Shown piece by piece: positions 15,101 to 24,927 of a stretch of DNA of 64,000 nucleotides. The stretch's first letter is position 1, and each line of letters starts with the position of its first letter. The position numbers and the translations under genes are program-made. This stretch comes from Rugalucina vietnamica (taxonomy: Eukaryota; Mollusca; Bivalvia; Lucinida; Lucinidae). The stretch covers positions 60,941,043 through 61,005,042 of the forward strand of contig OZ024875.1 in assembly GCA_964017185.1 (NCBI GenBank), written 5' to 3'. The notes under the pieces are model-generated. The model did no database searches. It was not told the DNA's origin and saw nothing but the letters and a program-made list of their open reading frames with translations.

Positions 15101-16884
15101 TTGATGCATGTCACGTGTTGGTGTCATTTATTGAAATGCATTCCTTTTCTTTCTTATTTATATTCATTGCAATTCTTTAAGTATATACTGTAGGTGACTT
15201 TGCAAAAAAAGAGAAAAGGCTTTACATTTTCAAACTGTATTATTCTTTATATAAGTTTATTTTATATTCCATGTTTGATATGCATGCATGCATATTTGTG
15301 CAAGTTTGTCTAGTTATGCTTAGAAAGTTAGGCTTAGAGCATTTTTTTTAGTACGAAAGATTTTCATCATCCTAAGGGTCTTATTTTTTACAGTATTGGT
15401 GTATGAACCCACTAAGATAATTCAGTTGTATGGTTTTATGGTGATTTGACTAAGTCATCTTTTATAACTACTGAATAACCTCTAGCCACACACGCTGTTT
15501 TATAGATAATCAAATACTTTTTAAAACTGAATATAAGTTGTTAGCCCAGACTTGCATCTTATGCATGTGTAATTTGCAGATTCATTTCAATTTCAACCCA
15601 CTTACTATTAAGATGTAATCATTGAAACTTTTGCTGCAGCATTACTTGCACTAATTCATGCGCAACCACATTCATGGTACATTAACACTGAATTTGTAAC
15701 TTCATTCAGATAATATGAGCCGTGTCGTGAGAAAACGGGATTATTGCCTATGTGATAACAAAGGCGCAGATCAGCTTCGCAGTAACTGCAAAGCTGATCA
15801 GCGCCTTTGTTTTCGCTACACGGATAGTACAATTTTTCTTCTTCTCAAATCCGAAATTTCAAGCTTCTAGCCTGCTTCTGTGACTGTACAGGCCGGTTTG
15901 TGTCGGACCTGGTCGGAAACCTCGAAGCCCGGTTTTCTCGCGTCGCGGCTCATTATCTCAATCATTTTCATCATAACCCACTCAAATTTCAATCTTGACT
16001 GGTGAAAAAGCTGTCTACAGATTTTATGCATGAGACACAATCCAGATTGGTTTGCACAAATTGTTATGTAGAGGCTTAAAATATGGTATGTATAAACAAG
16101 AAATTAGGGTACTTAGGGCAGCAAATAAGAAAATGACCGATGGCACAATCCAGCACCTTTGATTTTTGGTGATGCTGAATCAGTTTTTCTCGTAATGCAA
16201 CTCTCTTTATTTATGGTTGCCTTCCCTGGGAAAATGTAAATAAAATACTTTTTTTGAATAATGACATTCACCACCATTCAAAGCTAAAGTACAAATTCAA
16301 AGCTAAAGTACAAATCATATATCTGTACTAAACGAAGGACGGCCATTAAGGTGTTTATTTCATGGTATAGTGCGACTGCTTTGACTGTGCTGCTTTACGT
16401 CTCTTGACAAATGTTTGTAAACATAAGAAGAGGGAACATATTTTTCAAATGTCACATGAAGTGTGGACATGCCTTCGTTATTGGCTTGATAAGAAGTTCC
16501 TTAAAATGTCTGTTTGAAGCAGTCTGATCATTAATTATAAATCTGTTGTCAAAGGTCAACCGGCATGGTAAAAGAAATCACACTATATTTGAAGGATGAT
16601 GTGTAAATGAATAAATACAAAATGTTTTCTTTCTGTTTTTAGGTGTACCAGCAGCCCCTCCCCCTCCTCCAGCTGGCAACATTCCTCCCCCACCCCCTGC
16701 TCCTGGGCCCCCTGCCCCCATGGCACCCCCTCCTCCTGGAGCACCCCCACCCCCTCCAGCAGCTGCACCCCCACCCCCAGCCTCATCCTCAGGGAGAGGG
16801 GCACTACTGAGCTCTATCACAGGATTCAAGAAAGGTGGTCTGAAGAAAGCTGTTACGGTGGATAAAAGTGGGCCAAGATTATAG
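24..16884 (+). CDS. PXK: PXK-like kinase, 3' part of gene (six exons)
   Basis: Spliced gene whose 5' part lies outside the window. Exons by GT-AG and phase: 24-141, 676-754, 1508-1634, 3221-3304, 3997-4093, 16643-16884 (747 nt, 248 residues plus TAG). In order, the product has the kinase subdomain IX segment DVYCFGHLLYEM, a helical end of the kinase-like domain, a lysine-rich charged linker, a long proline-rich tract, and a terminal WH2-type motif (RGALLSSI then LKKAV). This order is that of PXK/MONaKA, a PX-domain pseudokinase-like protein of endosomal membranes that affects receptor trafficking and Na,K-ATPase and may bind actin through WH2. The PX domain and kinase N-lobe must lie upstream. 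The last intron is 12.5 kb and almost wholly repeats. All exon phases join without a frame break, so the gene looks intact. Confidence 0.92.
275..511. repeat. Foldback repeat F, copy 1
   Basis: Family description: about 237 bp. It starts TGAGCC..(ATGAGAAAACCAACA) and ends in the inverted form (TTGGTTTTCTCAT..GGCTCA). A central palindrome of about 65 bp is built on GCGAAAACAAAGGCGCTGAT, AGCTTCGCGGT and their complements. Between the palindrome and one end lies a unique arm with ACACAAACCGG and GCTTGAAATTT. No coding capacity, so it is best seen as a MITE-like or foldback element. Peptides such as ENKGADQLR in predicted ORFs come from it. This copy lies in a PXK intron. Confidence 0.85.
676..754 (+). 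CDS. PXK: PXK exon: end of kinase-like domain
   Basis: 79-nt exon after acceptor ttctag and before CC|gtaagt. Encodes SVLESILTTEACKNGLPTVE and GLLMHP, the conserved helical end of the PXK kinase-like domain. Confidence 0.9.
865..1103. repeat. MITE with GGGCCCAGTTGTTCAAA ends
   Basis: Terminal inverted repeats GGGCCCAGTTGTTCAAA and TTTGAACAACTGGGTCC, subterminal AACGAYRTCGTTA palindromes, and a central perfect hairpin around TGCAAAGGATTCTCACATTT (about 952-1003). A second copy is at 11968-12182. Confidence 0.75.
1262..1448. mobile_element. Mariner/Tigger-like MITE with TA duplication
   Basis: 187 bp with ends CAGTCCAACCTCATTATAAC and GTTATAATGAGGTTGTACTG, flanked by TA on both sides (1260-1261, 1449-1450). 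CAGT..ACTG termini with a TA duplication are typical of pogo/Tigger-type mariner MITEs. A right-half copy is at 32675-32772. Confidence 0.75.
1508..1634 (+). CDS. PXK: PXK exon: LFSDV segment and charged helix
   Basis: Acceptor ttattacag, donor CAA|gtaagg. Encodes PLFSDVVLPSTDKPVLKIPS then a charged helix ending KEEFERRLKEEQKQ. This is the most PXK-specific stretch in the window. Confidence 0.92.
1915..2640. repeat. Foldback element with ~85-bp inverted arms
   Basis: About 1931-2012 and 2450-2528 are inverted copies (GGACAGACAAAGG.. against ..CCTTTGTCC, with the CTGATTT-GGCCTC core). A second inner pair, GTTGCCATGGCAATGCC near 2089 and its complement near 2350, gives a long interrupted hairpin. 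No ORF of note. Confidence 0.6.
2960..3193. repeat. Foldback repeat F, copy 2
   Basis: Complete copy with a near-perfect central palindrome. It ends 27 bp before the PXK exon at 3221. Confidence 0.85.
3221..3304 (+). CDS. PXK: PXK exon: basic linker
   Basis: Acceptor cttctattgcag, donor AAG|gtaata. 28 codons rich in K and R (IYKKKKVSKAKQY, then EDEKTKRRKSKK), matching the basic linker after the kinase domain. A foldback repeat ends 27 bp upstream. Confidence 0.85.
3314..3482. repeat. Foldback repeat F, copy 3 (deleted)
   Basis: Shortened copy that has lost part of the left end and half the central palindrome. Confidence 0.7.
3746..3981. repeat. Foldback repeat F, copy 4
   Basis: Complete copy abutting the acceptor of the PXK exon at 3997. 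Confidence 0.85.
3997..4093 (+). CDS. PXK: PXK exon: start of proline-rich tail
   Basis: Acceptor acccacag, donor ACAG|gtgagt. Encodes KALENGDLNKRDSGARQDEA then PPAPKTPDVSST. The repeat at 3746-3981 ends only 15 bp before this exon, so part of the 3' splice-site environment is repeat-derived. Confidence 0.85.
4300..4512. repeat. Foldback repeat F, copy 5 (deleted centre)
   Basis: Both ends are present but most of the central palindrome is gone. Confidence 0.75.
4892..5129. repeat. Foldback repeat F, copy 6
   Basis: Complete copy, 53 bp from the next copy and in the same orientation. Confidence 0.85.
5182..5418. repeat. Foldback repeat F, copy 7
   Basis: Complete copy with a full GC-rich central palindrome. 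Confidence 0.85.
5535..5742. repeat. Foldback repeat F, copy 8 (deleted centre)
   Basis: Inverted relative to copies 6 and 7. It retains only one side of the central palindrome. Confidence 0.75.
5808..8447 (+). mobile_element. Non-autonomous Helentron-like element with 455-bp tandem array
   Basis: Begins AGCTCACCTGAGCC after a T run. It ends with the inverted CTCAGGTGAGC, a short hairpin AGGACCATTGGTCCT and CTGGTT. The interior is a tandem array: the CCAAGATGGCC marker recurs at 6001, 6453, 6913, 7370, 7601 (partial unit) and 8062, so units are about 455 bp. Subterminal inverted repeats, a 3' hairpin, insertion at TT and internal arrays match Helentron-associated elements (HINE/pearl type) of bivalves. 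Predicted peptides such as LTLTYFTARST come from the array. Confidence 0.7.
8697..10522 (+). mobile_element. Helentron-like element with 165-bp tandem array
   Basis: Same ends as the element at 5808 (AGCTCACCTGAGCC; CTCAGGTGAGC, AGGACCAATGGTCCT, CTAGTT) but with a different interior. About nine direct units of ~165 bp carry GATAGTCTCCATAGACTTAC at 9092, 9257, 9422, 9585, 9751, 9917, 10082, 10248 and 10412. A GTCCGTC-rich microsatellite lies near the left end (8750-8787). Confidence 0.72.
10523..11296. other. Unannotated part of last PXK intron
   Basis: AT-rich DNA. GATAAGCAGGAGACCACTAA at about 10601 follows a pyrimidine-rich stretch ending CCCTAG, but soon meets stop codons and has no donor that continues a frame. 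Nothing else is recognised. Confidence 0.4.
11297..11533. repeat. Foldback repeat F, copy 9
   Basis: Complete copy in the orientation of copy 1; the palindrome is intact. Confidence 0.85.
11660..11933. repeat. Palindromic element with ATTACGAAAACATG end
   Basis: An almost perfect hairpin of ~105 bp (about 11748-11855) centres on GCCTCGCCGAGGC, with arms reading AAAACATAGAT..GGGTAC. It is flanked by ATTACGAAAACATGCCC and GGACATGTTTTCC. Copies at 46553-46829 and, half only, 23527-23680. Confidence 0.7.
11968..12182. repeat. MITE, second copy of the GGGCCCAGTTGTTCAAA family
   Basis: Right end TTGAACAACTGGGCCC is intact; the left end is altered (GGGGCCAGTGAGTTGTTCAAA). Internal ATGTGAGAATCTTTTGCAAA matches half of the hairpin in the copy at 865. 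Confidence 0.7.
12308..12897 (+). mobile_element. Helentron-like element with AGCTCGCCTG ends
   Basis: Begins AGCTCGCCTG after a T run. Near the right end it has CAGGCGAGCT followed by a small GCTGT..ACAGC hairpin and CTCTT. The interior has about three units of ~145 bp marked by CACCTG..GACCTTGAGG..AAGGT. Same architecture as the element at 5808, different family. A fragment is at 32534-32650. Confidence 0.5.
13890..14330. repeat. AT-rich inverted-repeat region
   Basis: Two direct copies of AAAGTTATATTTTCACATGT-GAAAATATA at about 13904-13962, each palindromic in its second half. Later come GAATATGACTTTTATTTCAT (about 14190) and its complement ATGAAATAAAAGTCATATTC (about 14285) round GTGCCTTCGGCAC. 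A decayed foldback element. Confidence 0.45.
14358..14593. repeat. Foldback repeat F, copy 10
   Basis: Complete copy in the last PXK intron. Confidence 0.85.
14594..15715. other. Unannotated part of last PXK intron
   Basis: No repeat shared with other parts of the window and no convincing exon. A short ATGCATGCATGCAT-type run is near 15283. Confidence 0.4.
15716..15952. repeat. Foldback repeat F, copy 11
   Basis: Complete copy about 0.7 kb before the PXK terminal exon. Confidence 0.85.
16643..16884 (+). CDS. PXK: PXK terminal exon: polyproline and WH2
   Basis: Acceptor ctgtttttag. The split glycine codon joins in frame to the exon ending at 4093. Encodes about 45 residues of P/A/G-rich sequence, then RGALLSSITGFKKGGLKKAV and a TAG at 16882-16884. 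A long antisense ORF over this exon is a by-product of its GC-rich composition. Confidence 0.92.
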
Positions 16885-16984
16885 ACAACATGAAAATGCC
16901 TTAATATATCCTGAAAAAGGAGAATAACTGCCACCATAGAGTTTCTTAGAAAATTGGGTTTCCTAGAAAACAAGATAAGGCCTA

Positions 16985-16990
16985 AATAAA
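16985..16990 (+). terminator. PXK: Candidate poly(A) signal of PXK
   Basis: AATAAA about 100 bp after the PXK stop codon. It is the first canonical hexamer downstream. Use is inferred; distal sites could also be used. Confidence 0.4.
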
Positions 16991-17279
16991 GGCTTTACAT
17001 GGCATAGATGTGAGAATGTAAGAATTGCAGTTGCTGTTCTCAGGGAGTTGCTTAAAATGTCAGCTTATGTGATTGTAGGTGTGATATTGAGCTCCGAAGA
17101 ATTCTTGTTCTAGAAATACATTATGTTTTAATATTGCTGCACTCATTGCCTCCAAGGTGAGGGATAGTTGCCCTTTTGTATACTGTTTTTCAAAGTATAA
17201 TTTACCTCTCTATATATGATAGGTTGTCTCTAATATTGCAATCATTGTGCCATATAACCATGAATTTTTCACCACTTTC

Positions 17280-17523
17280 TGAGCCATGACTTGAGAAAAC
17301 CGGTCTTTGGGATTTCCGACCAGGTCTGACATAAACCGGCCTATGCAGCCACAGAAGATGGATATAAGCTTGAAATTTTGGATTAAGGAAGAAGAGGAAT
17401 TGTCCTACCTGTCTCAGATCCAATAAACCGAGTATCTGTGTAGCGAAAACAAAGGCGCTGATCAGCTGATCTGCGCCTTTGTTTTCGCATAGGCAAAATC
17501 CAGTTTTCTCATGACGTGGCTCA
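17280..17523. repeat. Foldback repeat F, copy 12
   Basis: The central palindrome is shortened so that the two TGATCAGC/GCTGATC arms meet. A short stretch is added in the long arm. Confidence 0.8.
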
Positions 17524-17963
17524 TCTGTGTAAATATGTGAGCCTAAGGTGCTAGATATCTCAGTGTACAAAGACAGAAGGTTGGGACCTAATATACTATC
17601 CCACTTTTATGTCCTTGAGAAGGTCACTTCACTACCCCAAGTATTGCTTTAAGTTCCCAGAAAGCATTGGCTTCACCTCAACATGACTGAAAAGCAATGT
17701 TGTTTGTGAGATAAAGCCTCAGCTGAAACAAACAAACTCTTTATGTTTAGACTGTGTATATGCAGGATTATCTGTATCTTTGTAATTTACATAGTCTGGT
17801 ACTGGTTGCAGTTTTTGAATTGATGTTGTGTCTTAAACCTTGTGGAAACATTGTCAGGGATTTCATGGTTTGTGTTGTTTTCTTTTATTGTTACTTCTAT
17901 TGATTTTACAGTTACATGTATCATGATAGCCAATTGGAATTCTCTGGCTGACAAGAGGTTAAA

Positions 17964-18200
17964 TGAGCCATTGCGTGAGAGAACCAACAATTTGGGTTTC
18001 CGACCAGGTCTGACAAAGACCGGTCTGTAAAGTCACAGAAAAACGCTAGAAGCTTGAAACTTTGGATATAAGTAACAGAGGAATAGTACTATCCGTGTAG
18101 CGAAAACAAAGGCGCTGATCAGCTGTGCAGTTACTGCATGGATGATCTGCGCCTTTGTTTTCGCATATGTAAATTATTGTTTTTCTCATGCGAAGGCTCA
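17964..18200. repeat. Foldback repeat F, copy 13
   Basis: Complete copy with a slightly diverged palindrome. Confidence 0.82.
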
Positions 18201-18332
18201 AATATCTTTTCTCACTAAGAAGGTACATAGAAGAGTGAAGGGAAGGTGTTGGCATATACCGAATCATTGCCTAGTTTCAAGTGCTCTAGTGTTACAATGT
18301 ACTGTTTACAGGCTGTCCACTTAATGCATAAA

Positions 18333-18618
18333 TCATTTGTAACCACTGCCCCCCACCTATGGGGAAGGGTTGGGGATAGCCGGGCTAAAGTGCGGGGCAA
18401 TTATTTTCAAGTGTCCCCACTGTGCAGGGGAAATGACGGGGTTTTGACTTTAGGATCCTTACCCCAGGGAGATGTTATAGTGCGAATGGTGGGGCAAAGA
18501 GCAAAGTTTTGACCTCCAGTTTGCCCCCTTGGGGTGGGGCTCATAGCAGGGCACTGAAAGCTGAAAATTCATAATCCCCGCCCTTCCCCATAGGTGGGGG
18601 AGCAGTGGTTACAAATGA
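18333..18618. mobile_element. MITE with 37-bp terminal inverted repeats
   Basis: 286 bp. The ends TCATTTGTAACCACTGCCCC and GGAGCAGTGGTTACAAATGA continue as inverted repeats through CACCTATGGGGAAGGG. GCATAA occurs just outside on both sides (18326-18331, 18624-18629), a possible target duplication. The interior is G/C rich, unlike the surroundings. Confidence 0.75.
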
Positions 18619-18725
18619 CTGGTGCATAATCAGTATACATGTAGAAGAAGACTGATAATTGCACAAAGGGCACAAAATACTCAAAAATAAGTGCCTGATA
18701 ATACTCAAATATAATTATTTAAGCA

Positions 18726-18942
18726 GAATGAGAAATGTGCTGCCACACCAGAAAACCAGCAATCTACATAATGTGAAAACAAAGATGCAGATCAGCTGTG
18801 CAGTAACTGCAGCTGATCAGCATCTATGTTTTCGCTACACAGAAAATGCAATCCCACTTCTTAAGTCTGAAATTTCAAGCTTCTAGCCTGCTTCTTTGAC
18901 TGTACAGGCCACCTTGTTGGAATTTTCTTATGTGAAGGCTTA
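18726..18942. repeat. Foldback repeat F, copy 14 (degenerate)
   Basis: Diverged copy with a recognisable centre and long arm. The left end is poorly matched. Confidence 0.7.
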
Positions 18943-19214
18943 TATGTCATCTGGTTGCAGTTCTTTTTTCACAATTAATTTTACTGAATGTGTTACCATA
19001 CTTTAGAAATGATACAATATGGAAATATTTATTTGGCTTTACAAACCTTAAAACATTCCATGGTTTTCACTATGCAAGGCCCTTTTGCTGTAAATTAAGC
19101 AAAGACATTTAGGAATTTGACTAGGTAGTTAATTTTATTAAATGTATGATTAAAACTTTTTGAAATATAAAATGAGTAGAATATCTGGTCTTGAATTTAG
19201 CACACAAAATGTTA

Positions 19215-19453
19215 TATGAGACTGTGTGTGAGAAAACCAACAATTTGTGTTTCTGACCAGCTCCGACACAAACTAGCCTGTACTAGCACAGAAGATGGCT
19301 AGAGGCTGGAAATTTTGGATTTAGAAAGAAGAGGAATTGTACTATCCGTGTAGCGAAAACAAAGTCGCTGATCAGCTTCGCAGTAACTGCGAAGCTGATC
19401 TCCGCCTTTGTTTTTGCCTTTGCAAATTGTTGGTTTTCTCATGCGAAGGCTCA
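19215..19453. repeat. Foldback repeat F, copy 15
   Basis: Complete copy directly left of the inverted-repeat element at 19458. Confidence 0.82.
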
Positions 19454-19457
19454 ATTA

Positions 19458-20828
19458 TATACGAGGGTCTGGATGGGGGGTCCTGGTATTCACTAATCAC
19501 TAAAAATTTAGCCATTTATTCACTGTCATTAAAATTTTGGCTTATTCATTAAAATAAAAATAATTGTTAGATCCTTTGGAAGCAGTAAAAGTACAAAGCT
19601 AGAAGATGGGCCATATTGTACAATTTCGGGTAATGAACCTTCATCAGTGACCCTTTATTAGCTCGATTATTCATTAAAATATGATAATTACTAGAACCGC
19701 CTTCTTCACCCAGCTAATTTCTAATAGCAAATATAGGTATTCCCCACCTAAGGCATCCCTTATCTAAAGCCACAAAGACTAGTTCTATGATACTTAATTG
19801 TAGACTGCTGAGTGCAACCTTGATTTTAGCATCTTGAGAGAAGCATAATATTATCTGCTAGACCACAAAGCCTCATAGAAACTTTCCAAAATAGTTAACT
19901 GATTTTTTAGCAAATCCTCTTTTAAATCTGTTGGGTATATAATCCCCTCCAAACTGTATACTGAATATGCCCTGAGTTTCACCCTGAATCTTTCTCTTCA
20001 ATTATGCATATCAAAGGTTAATTTAAGAAAAATTGTAACTTCAGGGGTAAAAGTTATAATAAAAAGCTGTTGTTTTTATTTAGTTAACTAGTAAGCATAG
20101 GAGTACTATGTGAAGTATGATTTTGTGCTTGTGCCTGATTGTACAAAACATTTTAAAAATGTCTTAAATACCGAGCGAGCGAAGCGAGCGAGGAAAAAAT
20201 TATATAGCGCCATTCAAACTGCCAGTTAGATTTGCATTAACGTTCTTAGTACTGGCTTGTTTCTGATTGCAAAAGTCACCATAATTATGCTCTGTCATAT
20301 AAAAAAGCAAAGTGATGTCCGTCCACAGAAAAGATTATCATTATAGGATTGGAACATACATAATAAGGACAAAGTGGGGGTAACAGAATAAAAAGAAAAT
20401 ACATATACATAAGCAAACAAAACAGTGAAATAGTATCTGGCTCAGGAAATGACACATTTTTTTTTAAAGATTCATGAAGTGAGTCCCTACATGCTATGTC
20501 TTTCCAAACATTCAAAGATTTCAGAAATATGACTATAACATTTGAGCTTAATCGGGTCTGGGGGCGAAAAAAAATGAAATTCTGGAATGTCAGGGAGGCC
20601 ATCTAAGACAATTCCATAGCCAAATTTAGCATATTCATTATTCTTTAAAATGTTATTATTCACTATTCATTATATTATTCTGCTATTCATTAAAATTTTT
20701 CATTTATTCATTATTTTTTAGGACCTACTTATTCACTAATCATTAAATTTTTGGCTCTTTATTCACTCTCATTAAAATTTTTAGGCCATTATTCTTTAAT
20801 CATTATACCCCATCCAGACCCTCATATA
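19458..20828. repeat. 1.37-kb element with GAGGGTCTGGATGGGG inverted ends
   Basis: Left end TATACGAGGGTCTGGATGGG and right-end complement match at 20 of 21 positions (19458-19478, 20808-20828). Next to both ends are AT-rich arrays of TTCACTAATCATTAAA-type repeats. The middle (about 19560-20590) is unrelated and has no convincing ORF. Confidence 0.6.
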
Positions 20829-20866
20829 CTGGAGCTTGTGATATTTTCACATTTTCATACTGAGGT

Positions 20867-20900
<34 letters not shown>

Positions 20901-20904
20901 CAGT

Positions 20905-21205
20905 TTTACGTCCCTTTCAAGATTAATTCAGCTCATATGAGACCAATCAGAAGGTGGGGCGAAAACTGGAGAACCCCGAGAAAAACCACCTGACACACCC
21001 GCAAGCAGAACTTGGCTTGTCTCACATGTCTGAGGTAAATTGTGGGTACTCTTTAGAACACTGCAGTTCTCAAAGATACACACAGTTGCAGCATATTTTG
21101 AGCCAAAAATAAAAAGAAAACATTTGAACCTCACTTTTTGACTGCATGTAAAATTAGGCTGCAAGTGGACAGCAGTTCCAGATCATTGCTTACTTTTACT
21201 TTTTC
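20905..21205. repeat. Dispersed repeat, part of a duplicated segment
   Basis: Follows a T run at 20873-20897. Contains TGAGACCAATCAGAAGGTGG, GCAAGCAGAACTTGGC, CTTGTCTCACATGT and TAGGCTGCAAGTGGACA. Related stretches are at 28356-28540, 32945-33100 and 34640-34870. Predicted short proteins over these stretches are repeat-derived. Confidence 0.55.
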
Positions 21206-21209
21206 TTAA

Positions 21210-21448
21210 GGGCTCGTCACACATAAGCGAAAATCCGGCGACGCAGACTTGCGTGTTTTTTTTTTTTCGCTAAAAGGGATATTTGTTTGTTTGAGTTATT
21301 GCTTTACGTCCCTTTCAACATTGATCATCCCGACATGACCATAGTTGTTGACTGGGGCGTAAAGCAATAAATAAAGCAAACAGAAACTAATTTTCGTAAT
21401 TAAACGCAATTATACGTCAAGAGATTTTCGCTTATGTGTGATGAGTCC
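21210..21448. mobile_element. piggyBac-like MITE with TTAA duplication
   Basis: 239 bp between TTAA (21206-21209) and TTAA (21449-21452). Ends GGGCTCGTCACACATAAGCG and CGCTTATGTGTGATGAGTCC. A TTAA target and near-perfect inverted ends fit the piggyBac superfamily. The interior holds a second inverted pair, ATTGCTTTACGTCCC and its complement-like GGGGCGTAAAGCAAT. Confidence 0.65.
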
Positions 21449-21529
21449 TTAAATGTCAAAGATATGTTAAGATGGTACTTAGTTGGTAATTTATGTTTTC
21501 AGTTAATGCAGTATCTATTTCCAATTTTA

Positions 21530-21690
21530 AAATACCTTACCTTGTTTCAATGCATGATATATTTTTATTCATCATTACATGCATATTGTTAAAGTTTATT
21601 GTCTCTTGGGAATAAAGATGCCTGATAGAAATCATTGCTTTGGCTGTTAATTTACTTTCAATGAAATGGAGATGCCTGCTTGTAAACTCA
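21530..21690. repeat. Segment duplicated at 33590-33755
   Basis: Shares GCATGATATATTTTTATTCA, CATGCATATTGTTAAAGTTT, GGAATAAAGATGCCTG and GGCTGTTAATTTACTTTC with 33590-33755 at high identity, in the same order. With 19565-19660 against 33105-33190, this suggests an old duplication of a larger block. Confidence 0.6.
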
Positions 21691-23526
21691 TGCTATAGGA
21701 CCCTGACCTTATAGGATGATTTTTTTAGCAAACCAAAATCGTGGACAGGAGGATAAATAATGAAGATGCATACATTTTTCTTGATGTAAATTGAGTTTAT
21801 TTTCACCTAAGCCAAACTTGAATGCATGTACAGATCGATCTGTATTACATTTAGTTCATGTAAGTGCAAGCAGATTTTGTTCAATGTAGTGGTATGCAGA
21901 AGATAAATGACACACAGACGTGTTTGGGTGGCCTTGCTCATGTATTATTTATGAAATTCAAAAGACAAAAATCATCCTAAAACTTAGTTAAGTATACTTT
22001 ATGTGTCAAAATAGGAATATTCCATTACAATAAAACCCCACAAACCCACATGAGTGCTACACTGTAAAATTAAACAGAAAAACTACTGGTTTTAATCACT
22101 GTACAGACACTTAAAGTTCCCAAATCGCGTGCAAAACATGCAGTATTTTTGGAGCAGTACTGAACAGGTATTTCGAGCACATTTTACATTGAAGGGTATT
22201 CTCATGCCATTTCTGTACGCGTGTTTCGAGTATGTAAATATTGTATTTTACCCTTAAAATCATCAAAATCTTTGTCCTCACTCTTTATATGAAAGGCAAT
22301 AGCGGGAGACATCTTCAATTTATTTATGCATCTGGTTTGTGTCGGGCACAGTGAAGTGTTTTAAAATGACAAAGCTTGTATATCTCCAGACAGCAACAAA
22401 GCAGCAAGGATCTCGGAAGACTTTATAGGTTTCCTGCCCAGAGTTTGAGTGTTTCTGGAGGCTTTTGTGTTATTTATATAGATTATCTGTTGTATTCTCC
22501 TTGAAATTAAACACTTGATAGATGCAACACTATCGTGGAAACCTCTTGATGTTAAATACATGCAGCATAAATCTGTGTCAAAGGGGGAGGAGGTAAGATT
22601 TTTTGCAAAAAAATTATTTTGTCAGAAAACATATTTCTTGCCTTAAATTATCAATAAAATACAACAGTATGCTTAATGCAACCTAAATTTTTGGGTACAA
22701 ACAATTTATGCACGAATAACAGGTACATCATCTTTATCAGATTTGTAACTTTAAATAACACTGCCAATCACTTATGCAAATACCTGTACCTTAAATTAAT
22801 TACCCTAAAATAGTGCCTGGAACTTGAGATTTTAAAAAAAATTCTTGGGCAATCTCACTAAGTAAATGTTTCGAGATCAAGGGGAATGTCCATTCTGTAT
22901 GGGAGACTGCCTATAGAAAAAGCTTAATAAGTTGTCAGCGATTTAAATAGTTTGATTATGCCTTCATTGATCCACGAAATGTTTTCCTCCAGGAAAAAGT
23001 ACCGATAAAAAGTCCCCCCCCCCCCCCCCCCGGGACCAAGAAAATCCTTTTGCACACAGTTGTAGTTTTACATTACAGACATCATATACAAGTGGCATGC
23101 TTGGTCCCGGGGGTGGGGAGGCTGTCAAAATGCTAAAAAAAAAAACGAACTATAATGCAAGCCATCAAATCACCTGATCTGAATAATTTTTTGTAAGACT
23201 GTAGCTCTTGTTTATATACATATTTCTATCTGGCTGAACATGACCCAGTGTTTGAAAAGTATGTCTTCAGTTCATCAAACAAATAAATAATCAGACACAC
23301 TTCTAGTGAACTTTGATGAGCATCAGAAATAAGAGTGTCTGTACTACATGTAATGCATTTGTTTCTATCTAAGGTGACCCATGCATTTGTCTTGGCTTCA
23401 TAACATGTAAGCTGAAGGTTACTCACGGAATATTTTAGGCAAGTCAAGGTCTACATGGTCACTGGGTTCTATGTTTTGCTAAATGTCAAGTCCAACAAGC
23501 TATTTTGCTCAAAATGACTCAAAATG
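21691..23526. other. No gene recognised
   Basis: AT-rich intergenic DNA. The only notable feature is a run of C at about 23012-23030 followed by GGGACCAAG, with the inverted CTTGGTCCCGGGGG at about 23100. Confidence 0.4.
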
Positions 23527-23680
23527 AACCGAGGCGGTTCTAACGTGTACCCACAATCTATGTTTTGATCAAAAATATGAAAAATATCAAAAATTTTCTA
23601 CTGATTTTTTTTTTCTCCAAATTTTTACAGTTTTAAACTCTCTGTATATTACATGGGCGTGTTTTCGTAATGCTTGATTC
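23527..23680. repeat. Half copy of the palindromic ATTACGAAAACATG element
   Basis: Starts in the centre of the hairpin (CCGAGGCGGTTCTAACG) and runs out to GGGCGTGTTTTCGTAATGC, so only one arm and one end remain. Confidence 0.6.
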
Positions 23681-24884
23681 AGGGGACCCAGTGGCTATTC
23701 AGGCCGTTGATTTTGTTAGTCCATTACAGCAATCGACCAATGTTATAGCCTTGCTCAGGTCGCATGTAGCTTTTTTAATCAGGAGGCGGTGCAAAACGGG
23801 AAAAACTTCGAAGAAAAAAAAACAAAACAAGTAGCCCAAGGGCAACGATCGCTCACCTGAGAGTCAACAAGTACAGTCACTGGACAAAGTGTTGTTGTTT
23901 TTTCCATGGGTATGACGGTCATCTTGGTCAAGTTTTAGGCCTATGGCTGCAATGGTTTCCATAGGATCATTGGTCCTGTAAATGCTTACCCGAGACCTAG
24001 TTGTCACTTTTTCCCCATGTTTCCATGTTTGCCTATGTTTCCAAAATCGACCTTTACCTACATTAATCACATACCTTCATCTACTCTATCAGTTGTTTGC
24101 ATCTATCACTTTTCAGTTCTCAGGCTGCAATAGTTTTCAAAAAATAACATTTTAAAAGCAGATGGGCTCCTGGGGTCTATTTCTTTTTTCAGAATCATTA
24201 AATTTCAGTCCTACTGCCCATTTCCTGACTTTCACTTAAAATGACATTTTAAAAGTTTTTCCCATTCAAATGCATTGACGACCTATGTTGACCTTGCCAT
24301 AAAATAGGTCAAGGTCACCACAGGATCATGTTTTATATATACATTGTAGTACTTGAGTTATCCATACTTCATGCAAAGTTTTGTTGAAATCGGTTCACCG
24401 GTTCTGGAGAAGAAGATATTTTAATGGTTTTTACCATATATGGGCATGGCGGCCATCTTGGTCATGTGACCTGGATTATTTATATACACATTGGTTCCCA
24501 CTTCCTATAGATGCTTCATATAAAATTTGGCTTTGATTGGCCAAGTGGTTTCAGAGAAAAAAATCTTTGAAAAGTGTGCATGGACGACAGACCAGCCAAG
24601 GTCAATAGATGACCTTGACCTAAATTAATCGTATACCTTCATCTAATCTATTAGTTGTTTGCATCTACCACTTTTCAGATCTCAGGCTGCAATAGTTTTC
24701 AAAAAATAGCTAATTTCCACTTTTCCCATTATAAGTCTATGGAAACTTAAAGTTACCATAGCAACCAGAGTTCTTATCCGACTGGAATAAAAAACACAAA
24801 TTATGAAAAGGCTACTGTCAGGAACATGTATACAAAGTACAGGATTCATCCACTTGACAGTTTCTGAGGAGAAGATTTTTGAAT

Positions 24885-24927
<43 letters not shown>

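Noticed and set aside
16578-16973. 131-codon antisense ORF rich in G and A over the PXK last exon
   Set aside because: Mirror of the CCN-rich proline tract; the sense strand is a well-supported exon.
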